Assembly (NCBI RefSeq): GCF_003576645.1
Contig: NC_044920.1
Span: 2,419,356-2,483,355, forward strand
Direction: 5' to 3'
DNA: 64,000 nucleotides
DNA from: Ipomoea triloba
Lineage: Eukaryota > Streptophyta > Magnoliopsida > Solanales > Convolvulaceae
Positions 33,678-46,211 of the stretch are shown piece after piece. Every line of letters starts with the position of its first letter. Position 1 is the first letter of the stretch. Below the pieces are notes generated by a model that saw nothing but the letters and a program-made list of their open reading frames with translations, did not search any database and was not told the DNA's origin. The position numbers and the translations under genes were made by a program.

Positions 33678-35074
33678 TTAATGTTTGTAAAATAATATTA
33701 ATAATATTATTATGTGTATGTGTTTTTTGCCATATTATCATGTATGATGGATTAAATTTTATAACTCTAGTTATTGCCATAAATTAAATTAAATAATAAT
33801 CTTTTATCCTGTCTACTATATATATCAAATAGAAGTCTATTACTAACTTTTTCATATCAAAAAATCAATCTGGTCAGCATTTTATTCTTTAATTCAGTTA
33901 GTCAAGTGTGAATAAGAATTTAAGTATAGTATGAACTTAAAGGTGATTTTTATGATTAGAGTATGATCAATATACTTACTAATTGGACCAAAAAATAGAT
34001 ACTATGAGTAGTTTGTATGAACTTTTTTATATTTAGTGATGTTTTTAATTTTATTTTAAATATATGGAAAAAAACGAATAAAACAAAGAAAATACTAGTA
34101 GCTCATCAAAGCTGCTCATTTGGTTGGATGGCCGTCAAGCCTGCTACTTTAGAAGTGGATAAATAAGAAAACTTTATTTAAATTCCCTCTGAAAAATAAT
34201 TCTCTTCCAAAATAAATTGTTTAATGAAAATACATTTTATAATTCCCTCTGAAAAATAATTCTCTTCCAAAATAAATTGTTTAATGAAAATACATTTTAC
34301 TCTTACAAAAGTAATATGAACATGTTTGGTTGTTGACGGATCCGCTACTTTAAAATTTTGATCATGATCAATACACCAAACTAGTTGTTTGGTAGACCAA
34401 CGATTTGGAGCAATAGATTGTTTTAAACAACTGAAATCTCTAACATTACTATTGAGGAGCTTTTAAGGGTAGATTGTGATTGAGGAGTGAACAGTGGAGT
34501 TATGTAACTTCTCTATTTTGGGTAGTGATTAGAAGAGCCTACCACTAGGGCGTTCACCTTGTTTGAGTAGTAGTTAGTAGAAACATATCCTTGTTTGAGT
34601 AGTAGTCAGTAGAAACATATCCTGTCTACTTAACTTATTATATCCATTAGGCTTGAAATTCCTTCCGCTTGCCTGTTGAAGTGGTGTCTGTTTTGGCATC
34701 GTCCTGACTCCCGAGTTCTTCAGCTGGTCTCAGATTCTAGAGTGTTGTGTGAGATTGAAGTTAGGTTCGCATCTTCGAGCATTAGGATACTAACACCCAA
34801 CCCCCACAAAATGGTAGAGGTTTTAAGAGTCAAACTTTACTGTTAGATGTAAAAAACAGTTGAGGATCAAATTTGGAAGCTAAATGCTAGTATTGATATC
34901 ATAATATGAAGATACTTGAATGTCATTTACCACAACAAAACATCTCTTCTTGGTTTCTTCTAGGGACATACCACCTTACGAGCTAAACCATCTAGTTATT
35001 CAAATGATGAAATTTCGAGGTTATAAAAGTTCCTTACAACCATCTCTCTCAAAGCAGAAACTGAGGAATTCAGT
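33678..35074. other. Intergenic DNA with two small tandem duplications
   Basis: No gene. 34181-34299 is a perfect 60-bp unit present twice (AATTCCCTCTGAAAAATAAT...). 34560-34623 is a 32-bp unit present twice (TTGTTTGAGTAGTAG...). The rest is AT-rich. Confidence 0.7.
34181..34299. repeat. Perfect 60-bp tandem duplication
   Basis: Two identical head-to-tail copies, so very recent or an assembly effect. Confidence 0.95.
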
Positions 35075-37685
35075 TCAGAGAGATGGATTGCGGCCATCTA
35101 ATGTCAAAAGCACCTTATACAAGTCCGGGCGCCGATCACGAAACACCCCCCAACTACATCTTTTGCTTTTGATACTGGCCAGATCAAACTGTGCTACAAG
35201 AACAGCTTCCTCCTTATCATCTGCAAGTGCCACAATTTCTCCTGTGGGACCTAATCATTATTGGAATAGCAAGCTCAAATAGTCAAATCCCTTGTTCAAA
35301 TAAACACTTCATTTAGTCATTTCATGGGATACCTGCTATAAAGGAATTGCCATAGAATGTTATCTCACTCTTCCCATGCTCTGTCTCAATTATCTCCTTC
35401 CCAATGCGGTTTGACGCTACTAGAGGTACCTTAACTCACAACAAGTTATAATGGCAATCCTCCCTTAGAAATGAGCTTTGAAAGATGTAACAAATGGAAT
35501 AACTTATCTAAGACAACTTTAGAATATTATGATTCAAAAGCTTACTAGGTTAGCCCCAGCATGACCTTGCATCACTCGCTTCCAGTGCTCTCGGGAATCA
35601 AGTCCGTCATCTTGAGGTTCAGAACCAATTGCAGTTGGGTACAACAGTATTTCTGCACCCTGAAGAGCCATAGCTCGAGCTGTCTCGGGGAACCATTGAT
35701 CCCAGCAAATACCTACAAAAATAGTAGTGTCATTTTGGACTGGACTTTTATTATTTTGGAGGTCACCAATGTTAACTAAGCTTCTTGCGAATTGTCATAA
35801 AGAATATTTAAAGATGAAGATAGGATATATTCTCACCCACTCCAATTTTTGCAAATTTAGTCTCGAAGACCTGTGCATTTTAAGTGTAAATGGTTACCCA
35901 AATTCAATCACACAGTCATAGATGCTAAAGACTTTTTTACAATTCACAACCAATTAAACCTATACAGAGGACCAACTTAAGAAATTTACCTTAAAGCCAG
36001 TGTCACCTGGATTAAAGTAAAATTTTTCCTGGTAACCTACAAAACACCAAGTAGAAGGAATTCAATCAATTTCGTTATGTAGTTGACTTGAAATTTCACT
36101 CCTACAGTACGTCTCGCACCACTTACCTGGACCATCAGGAATATGGGATTTTCTATAAAGTCCAAGATCAGTCCCATCAGCATCAATCACAACTACTGAA
36201 TTGTAATGGGCATTATTTGCCTCCTCAAAGAAGCTAACTGGAATTACAACTCCCAAATCTTTTGCAAGCTCCTGCATCCTGTAAAGGATGTACACGAAAA
36301 ACTCAAGTCTAGCTGGATTGAACAATCTTGATATAAAAATCTGGGATATTTTGGTTTATCTGTATCATCAATTGAGCAATTTTGTGATAATAAAATTACC
36401 AAACAACTGAACAAGATACAAAACCAGATAAATTTTGAGTTTTCACCTTAGAATTGTTGGATGTGCCTTGTATGGTTTTGCTCTTTGAAAGTAGTCTTCC
36501 CTTTGTGCTTGACAAAAGTAATAACCCTCAAACAACTCCTGAAATAGAAAACAAGGAGAAAGAAGTTACAAAAATATTAAATAAGTTTTTAAAAGACCCA
36601 AAAAAGCACACATATCACTACCCTTAGGTAACCTCAAAACATACATACATAGAAAAATGCAAAGACGATTTATATAATATCCCTTTTATTCATAAGAATT
36701 CAAGGTTTAATATAAAATAGATTCCCACTGCACAAATTTTAAAATGGAATTAAATTAGGCACTATCCCAGATCTCAACTAGATCAATTAACCATTTTGTC
36801 ACTCTTCTAATCCTCTCTAGTCATTTTAGCTCACTTCTAAATCTTGCAACTTTTATAGATTTTGGCTTGACCTGATCATTTCCTAATTAGGATGTTTCCT
36901 TAAACAGCTCATTTCACTGAGTGATCACTCTCATCCAACAGTCTACAGCAAATACTGCAAGAAAGGCTTATGCAAAGCCTCTGTTTAAGTTCATAACATT
37001 CAGAACTAAATTCACCAATCAGTACAAATGCCTCAGATCACTCACGCACACTATAGCATTATAGCCTTATACCATGCTATGCACATCTTTCAATTTCAAT
37101 TCACTTTTCATTTTCTTTTATAGGTTGTTCACTACATATATTCACCAAAAAGTTAAACAATGTGAAATGAAAATACATGTCCCAGTATTAGATCCACTTC
37201 TCATTCATATACTACGATACTTTAGACAAAAGCAAAGCATGGAAAGAGGACAAATCATTCCCTACTCTTAGAAACATACAATTAACTAGGAGGCAAAAGA
37301 TACTAAAGCCAATAAAATTTCAAAAGACTTGACAGTTTGAATTATATACTTATAATAGAGTTTTAGCCATTTTTAATCCATAGTGTTCAGTTTTGATAGT
37401 CTTACCCTCATTCTTCAAAATTACCATGTTAACACCCCCATTGTTTCACAAAGTTACCCAACAACCAAAATTGCCATTTTCATTTCCATTATTTTCCACT
37501 AAGCCCATATTTTGGCATTTTCACTTTGCCCTTGATGCTTATTGTCTATCCCTACTCAGCATTTAGTGGAATTAGCTACAAAGGGACAAACATGGAGTAA
37601 GTGTACAAGGAATGAAGACCTTCTGACCTTAAGCAGACAATTTTCCAGAATAGGGTAAGACCATCAAAAGCAGGAAATTAACCAA

Positions 37686-37720
<35 letters not shown>

Positions 37721-38244
37721 AATTATAATACATCAAGTTGCCAAGTTAAAGTTTATCAGATTTTAGCACTAAAAATGAATAAATGATGTAACTGCTGCTC
37801 CATCATCATCTCGTTAAGAAATGGCTTAGCAAAAGAAATAGATCTAGTAAACACATCATTGTTTAACACGAAGCAACAACGTATCCTTAACAAAAGCAAT
37901 CCGTACCTGTATAAGAATGATATTCGCACCCTTCTCATGAGCTGCTCTAACCAACCTGCGTTAAAGGAGCCACGAAATGCAACTCTCAAAAACATAATTC
38001 ACAAAATAAATAAATAAATAACAATTCTCCAAACAGAATCATTTCACTATAAACTCACTAAGGAATGAGCCCTAAATCACGCATCAATCCAAATCTCGGT
38101 ATAAACATCAATCATCTTAAAGCTGCACAAGACTAGACGAATCATAAATTCGGACCTCTCGGCGGTGGCGACGTTGGTGGCGACATCATCCGTGCAGGCG
38201 AATTGCAGAGCTGCGACGGTGACTAGTCTCTTGATCTCGGCCAT
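35075..38244 (-). CDS. CPA: N-carbamoylputrescine amidase
   Basis: Nitrilase-superfamily enzyme that hydrolyses N-carbamoylputrescine to putrescine, CO2 and ammonia, the last step of the arginine decarboxylase route to polyamines; expected in the cytosol. Nine exons on the minus strand: 38156-38244, 37907-37955, 36447-36538, 36127-36278, 35990-36036, 35837-35870, 35546-35712, 35333-35429, 35075-35250. All junctions are GT/AG and the phases fit, giving 903 bp and 300 aa, the family length. The triad is E47 (QELFEGYYFCQ), K120 (LYRKSHIPDGPG) and C157 (GICWDQWFPE). The N-terminus MAEIKRLVTVAALQF and the end DRRPDLYKVLLTLDG match plant members. The start is the only ATG in exon 1 that fits. Intron 2 is long (about 1.4 kb) and contains a 30-plus base poly-A run. 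Single copy here, with no broken residues. Confidence 0.93.
37684..37717. repeat. Poly-A run in amidase intron 2
   Basis: More than 30 A; poly-T on the gene's own strand. Confidence 0.9.
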
Positions 38245-38982
38245 TCTCCGCCGTAAAACTCCTTTTGCTTAAATCTCTTGCGTTATCCAACAACGAAATC
38301 AAAGCAGAGTCAATGGTGGAGCTGATTTCAGAATGACAATAATTGACGCCTTATTGCAGAGAGAATATATGCTTGCAAAAAGCTGGACATAAAAACGGCG
38401 ATTTTCTAGTCTATGCAAGGTTGGCCACTGGCAAATTATACCATTTACCAGGGTCTACGGTAAACTCGGTTCAAAAATAACTCTTAAATTTTAATATATT
38501 CTATATCTATTAAAGCTGTCAAAATAGGCCTATAAGCAAGGCTAAAAACCCACCAATAATACCGGTCTAAGGGAGGCAGGGCACTCCAAATTCTTAACTT
38601 TGTAATTTTTAAATTTTATAATTTATATAAAAAAAAATATGTATATGCTAAGTGATAAGTCGATAAAAAAATTGCATCTAATTGGCCAGCATCTGTTGTG
38701 ACTTCATCAACATTGTGGAGTATTGAAGCTAAGTATAGGAGATGACTAGATGAGGGAGTGGCAGCAATTGGTTGAGTCTCACCAGTCAAGATCTTTGATT
38801 CCTAAGACATTTATTTAGCTCATACTGCTAGCTTCTTCAACGATTCAATCACGATAAGTGGTGGCTTCTGCTTAGTAACAACAGTTTTTCTGTTTCAATT
38901 CCCTCTATTCTGTCAAATGCAAAATATTTAATACAATTGCCGCAGCTTCATACAAACTAGATTTTAGATTGATTCCTCCATA
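38245..38982. other. 5' flank of the amidase gene
   Basis: Holds the presumed promoter; no clear TATA box seen. 38510-38580 resembles a fragment of the hAT MITE at 58857-59429 (AGCTGTCAAAATAGGCC). Confidence 0.4.
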
Positions 38983-38990
38983 GTTGGCTT

Positions 38991-39873
38991 CACTGGCGGA
39001 GCTATAGTGGGGGCAACTGCCCCCACTCACCCCACCTCTACCCCATATATAGTATGTATATATAGGTCAGTTTTAGATATAAGTATAGTAAAACAAATAA
39101 ATATAAATGAATGGTTACTTAGCTGAGTTGGTAGATGTGCGTATTTGGCTAATGTTAAGTGTTCGAATCTGAACATACCCCTTGCTGCTGTCAACTAAAT
39201 TTTTATATATGTATACATATCTTTTTTTTAAAATTAATATGTATCCATATCTTCTAAAAAATTAATAATGTATACATATCTTTTTTAAAAATTAATAATG
39301 CGATGTGTAATTTATAATATGTTTTCAAATTAGTTATGTTTCAAAAATTAATAATGAGATATGTAATTTATAATATGTTTTCAAATTAATTATGTTTCAT
39401 ATTTTGTTATACATATTTTTATAAAGTTGTGATGTGTTTTATTTTTTGTCTATACATCTAATAATATTTATGACTATATTTGAGATATGTAATTTATAAT
39501 GTGTCTTCTATGAATTATTTTATTAAATTAATTATGTTTCATATTTTGTTATGAATATTTTTATTAAGTTTTAATGTGTTTTATTTTTCGCCTATATCCA
39601 ACAATATTTATGACTATAAGTGTTTTTTTATAAACAGCTTCTTCAAACCTTTCTATAACTTTTTAAAAAATTAATAATGAGATGTGTAATTTATAATGCA
39701 CTTTTTCATTTGCATTACTTTATCAAATTAATTATGTTTCACATTTTGTTATGAATATTTTTATAAAATTTTGATGTATTTTATTTTTCGCCTATATCAA
39801 ATAATAATGAGATGTGTAATTTATATTGACTATATTTTTCCCCCACTGAACAAAATTTCTGGCTCCGCCACTG
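38991..39873. mobile_element. hAT-type non-autonomous element (883 bp)
   Basis: The exact 8-bp target duplication GTTGGCTT flanks it (38983-38990 and 39874-39881), the hAT hallmark. The ends are CACTGGCGGAGC and, inverted, CAGTGGCGGAGCC, followed by GGGGG/CCCCC sub-terminal runs. The interior is AT-rich with internally repeated TTAATTATGTTTCATATTTTG units and contains a tRNA-like stretch (39111-39180). No transposase. A diverged piece of the interior is at about 47740-47930. Confidence 0.85.
39111..39180 (+). other. tRNA-like stretch with pol III A and B boxes inside the hAT element
   Basis: TAGCTGAGTTGG fits the A box (TRGCNNAGYNGG) and GTTCGAATCTG fits the B box, at a spacing like that in a tRNA. 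A folded acceptor stem is not evident. It may be a SINE head or a captured tRNA-derived piece. Confidence 0.4.
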
Positions 39874-40139
39874 GTTGGCTTGGGGAATTTGTCAATCCTT
39901 AAGTCTTTTTTTTATGTTGGACGAATCAAATTGGAGGTAGTGTCATTGGCTCCCTTTAGCTTAGCCCTCCCCCGGATATAAGTGAAAGAGATATGTCAAT
40001 AATATGATTCTGCCCATTCTCTATCACTTCTTTTGGTATATTTTCAGCATTGAATTTGTGCAAGTAATGTATACTCATTTTTCTGACACTATTTATGTTT
40101 GCAACTCATACAACAAAGACACCAGATTTAAATCCAATA

Positions 40140-40263
40140 TTTTTTTTGAGTGATACTGACTCTGTTACAATAACATTATGATAACACTCTGACCAACTTA
40201 GTTCTGTCTTGTGACCCTAGCCGGCAGATGGCCATAAAATAAGAAGTAAGCCCTTCTAGGTTG

Positions 40264-40308
<45 letters not shown>

Positions 40309-40473
40309 ATAAATCATTGCTATAAGTCAAACTTATAACCTTTTAATAAACAGACTGACCAACTTTATTGGGATTGTTCTCACATCCCATACATTTTAAT
40401 ATACCTTTGGTCTTAACCAAAAATTTAAATTTTATAAAGTGAGTCAATAAAACACCATCTTTTTTGTCTGAAG
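40140..40473 (+). other. Copy of UGT intron-2 sequence, with poly-A insertion
   Basis: Resembles intron 2 of the UGT gene at 42085 (about 43190-43876), including GACCAACTTTATTGGGATTG and AATAAAACACCATCTTTTTT just before the acceptor. A poly-A run lies at 40271-40303. Confidence 0.65.
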
Positions 40474-40790
40474 GTTTACACAATCGGACCAATCCATGCA
40501 TGCCTCAAGGCCAGACTGCAACTCAAACAAGCATCCTCTAACCGCCTCTGGCAAGAAGACAAATCCTGCATGGCATGGCTGGATTCTCAAAAGCCAAAAT
40601 CAGTTATATCTACGTGAGCTTTGGAAGCATTTCTGTGATTACTAGGCATCAATTGATGAAATTTTGGTATGGTAGTTAATAGTGGGCAGAAATAATTCTT
40701 ATGGGTGATGAGGCCTGATTTGGTTGCAGCAAAAGATATATGGGGAAAGCCCAATTCCATTGGAGTTGGAAGAGGGCCCAATTCCTAGAA
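40474..40790 (+). pseudogene. UGT709-like exon 3 fragment (pseudogene A)
   Basis: Begins right after an AAG acceptor with GTTTACACAATCGG, the first codons of exon 3 of the gene at 42085 (VYTIGP). It continues through the AWLDSQ and SFGSISVIT regions, then breaks off well before the PSPG box. Frameshifts are visible (an extra TA near 40610, a loss near 40676 and an insertion near 40692). It cannot make an enzyme. Confidence 0.85.
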
Positions 40791-40875
40791 GTATTTTTTT
40801 TTTTTTGAAAACATTTATTTTTGTTGAGTAATATACATACTCTCATTTTTTACTCCATTTCTTACTTTCAGCTTA

Positions 40876-41392
40876 GGGTGTGTTTGGAAAGCAGAAAAAT
40901 GACTTCTGAAAAATATTTTCCAAAAAATAAGTCATTTTTCGGAAAATGATTTCATTTTCAGGTGTTTAGATGTATTCTGGAAAACTGTATTTGTGTGTTT
41001 GGTTCATTTTCTAGAAAATGGATAGGAAAATTGGTAGAATTATATAATTAAACATTTTAATTAATTTTAAAATATAAAAAAATTATTATACTATTAAAGT
41101 TATGTTATTTAAAAAAAAAAAGGGGCTACAGGTTTCCGCCGGAAACCAGTTTTCCATTATGGCCAGTGGTCCATTTGGGACCATTTCCGGTCACTAGCCA
41201 TGGTTCCACAAGTTTTGCGCGTATAACTCATTTCCGGAAAATTTTCTGGAAGTTGTTTTCCGGAAAATTGGCACCATTTTCCTTGGTCAACGGAAATTGT
41301 TTTCCGTTGACCACATTTTCCAAGCACTCCCAAACAAAAGAAACCCGGAAAATGATTTCCAGAAATCATTTTCCGGGTTTCCAAACACACCC
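40876..41392. mobile_element. MITE with GGGTGTGTTTGGAAA ends (517 bp)
   Basis: The left end GGGTGTGTTTGGAAA and its inverse at the right end, with TTTTCCGG-rich inverted arms throughout. TA on both sides. It sits just after UGT pseudogene A. Confidence 0.7.
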
Positions 41393-42084
41393 TAAAGTGT
41401 CATATTCTGATTCATCTAGAAACATTGGTGCGCTACAACTTCTATTATTTATCTTCTATAAATCTAATCATGACATATGGCGAGAGCTTTACTCCATCGG
41501 AGTACATTATCATTATTGTTGTTTAAAATCAAATCCGTCTCGAGTACAAGAATCATTTCACGGACTCAGAGTCTCATACCGCTCTTTTTTAAAAGTGAAA
41601 AATAATTGCTCAATTCGTCCTATTTTATTTGCCTGATTCGACTAACCAGACTTGACTGAAATTATTTGTTATATAATTTAATTTTTTATAATATTAAATT
41701 TAATATTAGTATATAAACTTTATACATTTTGAAATTATATTAAAATTACTATTAAATAAAAAAAATTAAATTTAAAAATTATTAACAAAAAAAAAAAGTA
41801 AATGAAAAAAGAATTGGTTTGAGTCGTGAATGAATAGTAAACCGGACGGAGGACAGAATGACAGATGGAGTATATTAATACTGGACACACAATATAGCAT
41901 AAAGTATAGTGTCTATAACCGGCTTTGTTTCTTTATTGGGACTTTTTAGTAAATGCAAATGGATCCGCCGGCCGGCCGGCAGCTTTGACTTATAATTTTT
42001 CAAGAATCGAGTGATTAAAAAAAAAACACAAAGGTTGAGGAGTGAGGACGAATTAGTTGCAGATCGAGGTTAATTGAATTCTTA
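41393..42084. other. 5' flank of the third UGT gene
   Basis: Presumed promoter region; AT-rich, with a GCCGGCCGGCCGGC tract at about 41969-41982. No other gene. Confidence 0.4.
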
Positions 42085-44587
42085 ATGGAGTTTTCCGGCC
42101 ACATACTCATCGTCCCTTTCCCATTACAGGGCCATATCAACTCAATGCTCAACCTCGCACACCTCTTAGATCTTTCCAACTTCCATGTCACTTTCCTTCT
42201 CACCGCCGACACTCACGCTCGCCTGCTAGCTCACTCCGACGTCGATTCCGGCCGGTTCAGCCCTCGTTTCCGCCTCCATACCTTCCCCGCCGGCATCCAT
42301 GGGGACCGCACGGGTTCCCAGGAAGAGCTCGCAGAGATGTTTTATTCCCTGGTTAAAATCGGCGAGCCGTTCTTGAGGGAACTCATTGCCCGGACTGGAG
42401 ATTCCGGGCCGCCGTTCACTTGTTTGATCTCCGATTTGCTTGAAATCTCTCTGAATATCAGTCGAGATTTGGGTTTGCCGGTTTACTATTTCCGTACAAT
42501 CGGCGCTTCCGCCTTGTGGGCTTACTTCTCCGTCCCCGATCTCATCCAAGCCAACGAGCTGCCAATCAAAGGTTATTACTTGCTGCAAATATTTTCTCTC
42601 CTTTTAACTTTCTTGAAATCTTCAAGAAAGGAATGTGCACATTATATCACGGACCAGGTCTAGCTTGCATTTAGATTTTGTATTTATAGTTGACACATTG
42701 CAACAGTTTCTGTACGTGTACGCAACTATTATGTTAGGTTAGTAATTATAAGTTATTTGTTTATATGTATAGAAACTATTAACTATAATAGGGTTTACAA
42801 TACAATATGAATCTTGATTCATGGTATAATAATTGGAAGCTAATTGGGATGAAAATGGAAATGCAGAGAATGGGATGGACTCGCTGGTGACAAAGGTGAA
42901 GGGCATGGAGGGGTTCCTGAGGGCAAGAGACCTTCCAAGTTTGTGTAGGGCAGATGAGATGACAGGGCCAGTGTTCAAGCTTGTCTGCACTCAACCCCAA
43001 CTTGTCCATCAACTTCATGCCATCATTCTCAACACCTTTGAAGGCCTCGAAGGTCCAATCCTATCCCATATTAGAGCCAAATATCCAAAGGTATGTTCAA
43101 ACAAATAATCATTCTATACATTTTTTTTAGTACTCAGGTTTTCAAAAAAAAAAAAAAGTAAACCTCACATTATGACCTTAGCAATAAAAGACCACAGTAA
43201 ATAAATTAGTGGCATTGTTGACCGATTCAAACGAAGAAAGTCAATAAATTCATCCTACTAAGAGTCAAACTTATAAGTTATATAATATTGTGGTTACCGA
43301 GTCAATAGTCTGACTAACTTTACTATGATTGTCCTCATTATTCTATACATTTTGATACTACCTTTGGTCTTAACTCAAATTATACTATGGACCATTGTTC
43401 ACCTTATAATGTAGACCATTGATAAATGTTCATTTTTAGTATACTAAATGTTCATTTTTAATTCAGACCATTGTTCCCGTTGTAATATAAACTATTGATA
43501 AATGTTTATTTTTAGTATATTGAAAGTTTTTTTTTCTAATTATATACCAAAAAAGAACCTTCAATATACTAAAAATGAAGAGTTCTGAACTCTTAATCTC
43601 TATTCTCTAACTTTTACTCCCTAATGTGACAAGAGATGATAAGTTACATTCACTGTGTAGGTCCCAATGAAATGTCAAAATAAAAAATTTGAGTCTGGGA
43701 GTAAAAATAGAGAGTAGAACTTGAGAATTCGAATAGTATTTTTCAAAAATGAACTTTCAATATATTATAAATGAACCTTATACAATTGGGTCCACCTTGT
43801 AAGCTGGATTATGGTAAAACTAAAAGGGTAAACTTTATAATATCTGTCAATAAAACACCATCTTTTTTGTCCCAAGGTTTACACAATCGGACCACTCCAT
43901 GCCAGTCTCAAGGCCAGACTGCAACTCAAACAAGCCTCCTCCAATAGCCTTTTGCAAGAAGACAGATCTTGCATCGCATGGCTGGATTCTCAAGAACCAA
44001 AATCAGTGATCTACGTGAGCTTTGGAAGCATTTCTGTGATTACCAGACAACAATTGATGGAATTTTGGTATGGTCTAGTTAATAGTGGGAAGAAATTCTT
44101 ATGGGTTATGAGGCCTGATTTGGTTGTAGCAAAAGATGGGGAAACCCCAATTCCTTTGGAGCTTGAAGAGGGCACAAAAGCAAATGGGTACATGGTAGGT
44201 TGGGCCCCACAAGAAGAGGTGCTGGAACACCCTGCAGTTGGGGGATTCTTAACGCACTGTGGATGGAACTCGACGCTGGAGAGTATAGTAGCCGGTGTGC
44301 CTATGATTTGCTGGCCGTTCTTCGCGGATCAGCAGACGAATAGTCGGTTTGTGGGAGAGGTGTGGAAGGTTGGGTTGGACATGAAAGATGTGTGTGACAG
44401 AAGTAGTGTGGAGAATATGATCAGAGAGTTGATGGATAAGAGAAAAGGAGAGTTGTTGAAGAGGGTTGAAGATATGGGTAAGTTGGCAAAAGAAGCCATC
44501 ACTGAAGGAGGATCATCTTACTGTAATTTGGATTGTTTGATTCAAGATATCATTAAGCTTAATGTGTCAGTGAGGAAGACAATTTAA
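42085..44587 (+). CDS. UDP-glucosyltransferase, UGT709-like, three-exon member
   Basis: Third intact family member. Exons 42085-42571, 42867-43090 and 43877-44587, all GT/AG and with fitting phases (1, then 0), give 473 aa. Catalytic His17 (LQGHINS) and Asp117 (CLISD). PSPG box W346-Q389 with the standard HCGWNS and final DQQ, so UDP-glucose is the likely donor. It is clearly more diverged from copies 1 and 2 than they are from each other, mainly in the N-terminal acceptor half. The 786-bp second intron, placed between codons PK and VY, is absent from copies 1 and 2. Intron 2 contains MITE-like ATGGACCATTG repeats. Acceptor unknown; the UGT709 likeness is from sequence pattern only. Confidence 0.87.
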
Positions 44588-44869
44588 AGCAAATAAATGC
44601 ACTTCATTTCATGACATCTGATTTTTTTTTTAATACTATTGACTCTTGTAACAATGTAGTATTTGTTCATACATACTTTCTCAATCTACTGAAACACAAC
44701 GAACCAATGCCCTTATTGGGAATTGAATTTGTGACCTCTCACTTGATCTTTTAAATAAAAGAATTAGGGAATGAAGAACAAACAACAATGAATTAAAATA
44801 TATTATAATATTCAAGGAAATGTAGTTTGTTTAATGCTAAGAAATGAGAATAGGATTTACTATCATATG
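44588..44869. other. 3' flank of third UGT, possible SINE-like remnant
   Basis: 44623-44760 resembles 62757-62925 (poly-T, TACTATTGACT, ACTTTCTCAA), a likely SINE relative in minus orientation. No gene. Confidence 0.35.
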
Positions 44870-45555
44870 TGTTGAGAGGCAGTGAAAATTTCTATTATCA
44901 AGCACACTCCATCAGATTTGTGGAAATATTAAAATTGATATGCATATATTTTAGAATATATGTAATGAGTGATACTAAATTTATTCTCTAAGAGATTATA
45001 GGAGTAAGAAGAATAATTCAGGATTTTTTACATGGTATTAAAGCATGGCTCTAAATCCCTAGTTCTTATCGTCCCTCACCAAATATCTCCAACAACTATG
45101 TCTAAACCTGATGAGATCCTTCAATTCCTGTAGGTTTCTCACCTTCAGATGATTCATCCAATTCTTCACATCCTCCTCACTAGACTGTCACAATCACATG
45201 TCATAAACTCAACGGCCACAACTACCTTAAATGGTCCAACTCAACAGCCAAAGGGCAAAGGGAAAGACAAATATTTCACTGGTGAAATCGGTAAGCCTAA
45301 AGAAACTACCTATCGCCAATGGAAATCCAAAAACCATATGGTAATGTCTTTGTTAATCAACTACATGCTTTCTGTGATTGGAGAAAATTTTCTCCTCTAT
45401 TGTACAACGAAAGAAATTTGGGATTGAGCTCGTGACACCTATTCCACTTCTGAAAATACTTTAGAACTGTTTGAAACCAAGCTCTTGGAGTTAAAGCAAG
45501 GGGACTCTAGTATCACGCAATATTACAACAACATAACAAGGCACTGGCTACCTTG
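44870..45555 (+). mobile_element. Ty1/Copia remnant: short LTR, PBS and broken gag
   Basis: LTR-like 44870-45032 starts TGTTGAGAGGC and ends CA. The PBS TGGTATTAAAGC (45033-45044) is the initiator-Met tRNA type. The gag region from 45097 shows YRQWKSKNHMVMS, IGENFLLY and LELKQGDSSITQYYN motifs of Copia gag in shifting frames with stops. It is cut off at about 45555. Confidence 0.75.
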
Positions 45556-45557
45556 AT

Positions 45558-45797
45558 ATGTTTAACGTATACTCTTGGAAGTGTACTGCTAATTCTACAC
45601 TTCACAAGAATATTGTTGAGCAAAAGAGAACCTTCAGTCGACAGTTTGGAGGTGTTCAAAATATCCCTCAAGAGGTGCACTATATGCGACAGTTGCATGG
45701 CATAGACGGCCGTTCGGGACAAATTAGTGATGATTGGGGTGTGAAGATTGCAAATTACATTGACTCGTGGGATGATCCACATAATCACCCTATTTAG
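45558..45797 (+). pseudogene. Plant-mobile-domain-like fragment
   Basis: An open stretch of 79 codons with FGGVQNIPQEVHYMRQLHGI and GRSGQISDDWGVKIANYID. The pattern resembles the end of the plant mobile domain (PMD) found in host and Mutator-derived proteins. Identification is tentative. Confidence 0.35.
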
Positions 45798-45849
45798 AAC
45801 ATTAGGGTTAGACGGGATTTTTTAAATATGGCAGACACCTGGCTTATAT

Positions 45850-46210
45850 CCAATATGTGGCCTCCCTAGACCGAAAGAAAATCAATAGACTAAAAGAAAA
45901 TCAATAGACTACTCTTACTAGGAGAAACGTGTAACCAGTTTAGATTGCTCATAATGGCCTAGGAGAGAAACCGTGTAACTACTCTTACTAGGAGAAACGT
46001 AAACGTGTAACGCGTAACTTTAGGAGAATGGCCTAGGAGAATGGCCTAGGAGAAACGTAAACGTGTAACGCGTAACTTTAGGAGAATGGCCTAGGAGAAT
46101 CGAGTCGAGTTTAGGAGAATGGCCCCAAACGTGTAACTTTAGGAGAATGGCCTAGGAGAATCGAGTCGAGTTTAGGAGAATGGCCCCAAACGTGTAACTA
46201 ACGTAACTTT
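45850..46210. repeat. Complex tandem repeat (AGGAGAATGGCCT / AACGTGTAAC units)
   Basis: Interleaved copies of TTTAGGAGAATGGCCTAGGA, ACGTAAACGTGTAACGCG and ATCGAGTCGAGTTTAGG; for example 46019-46085 and 46081-46210 contain direct duplications of 50-90 bp. No gene. Confidence 0.85.
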
Positions 46211-46211
46211 C

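Noticed and set aside
39111..39180. Functional tRNA gene
   Set aside because: A and B boxes are present, but acceptor-stem pairing and a clean anticodon loop were not evident, and it lies inside a hAT element.
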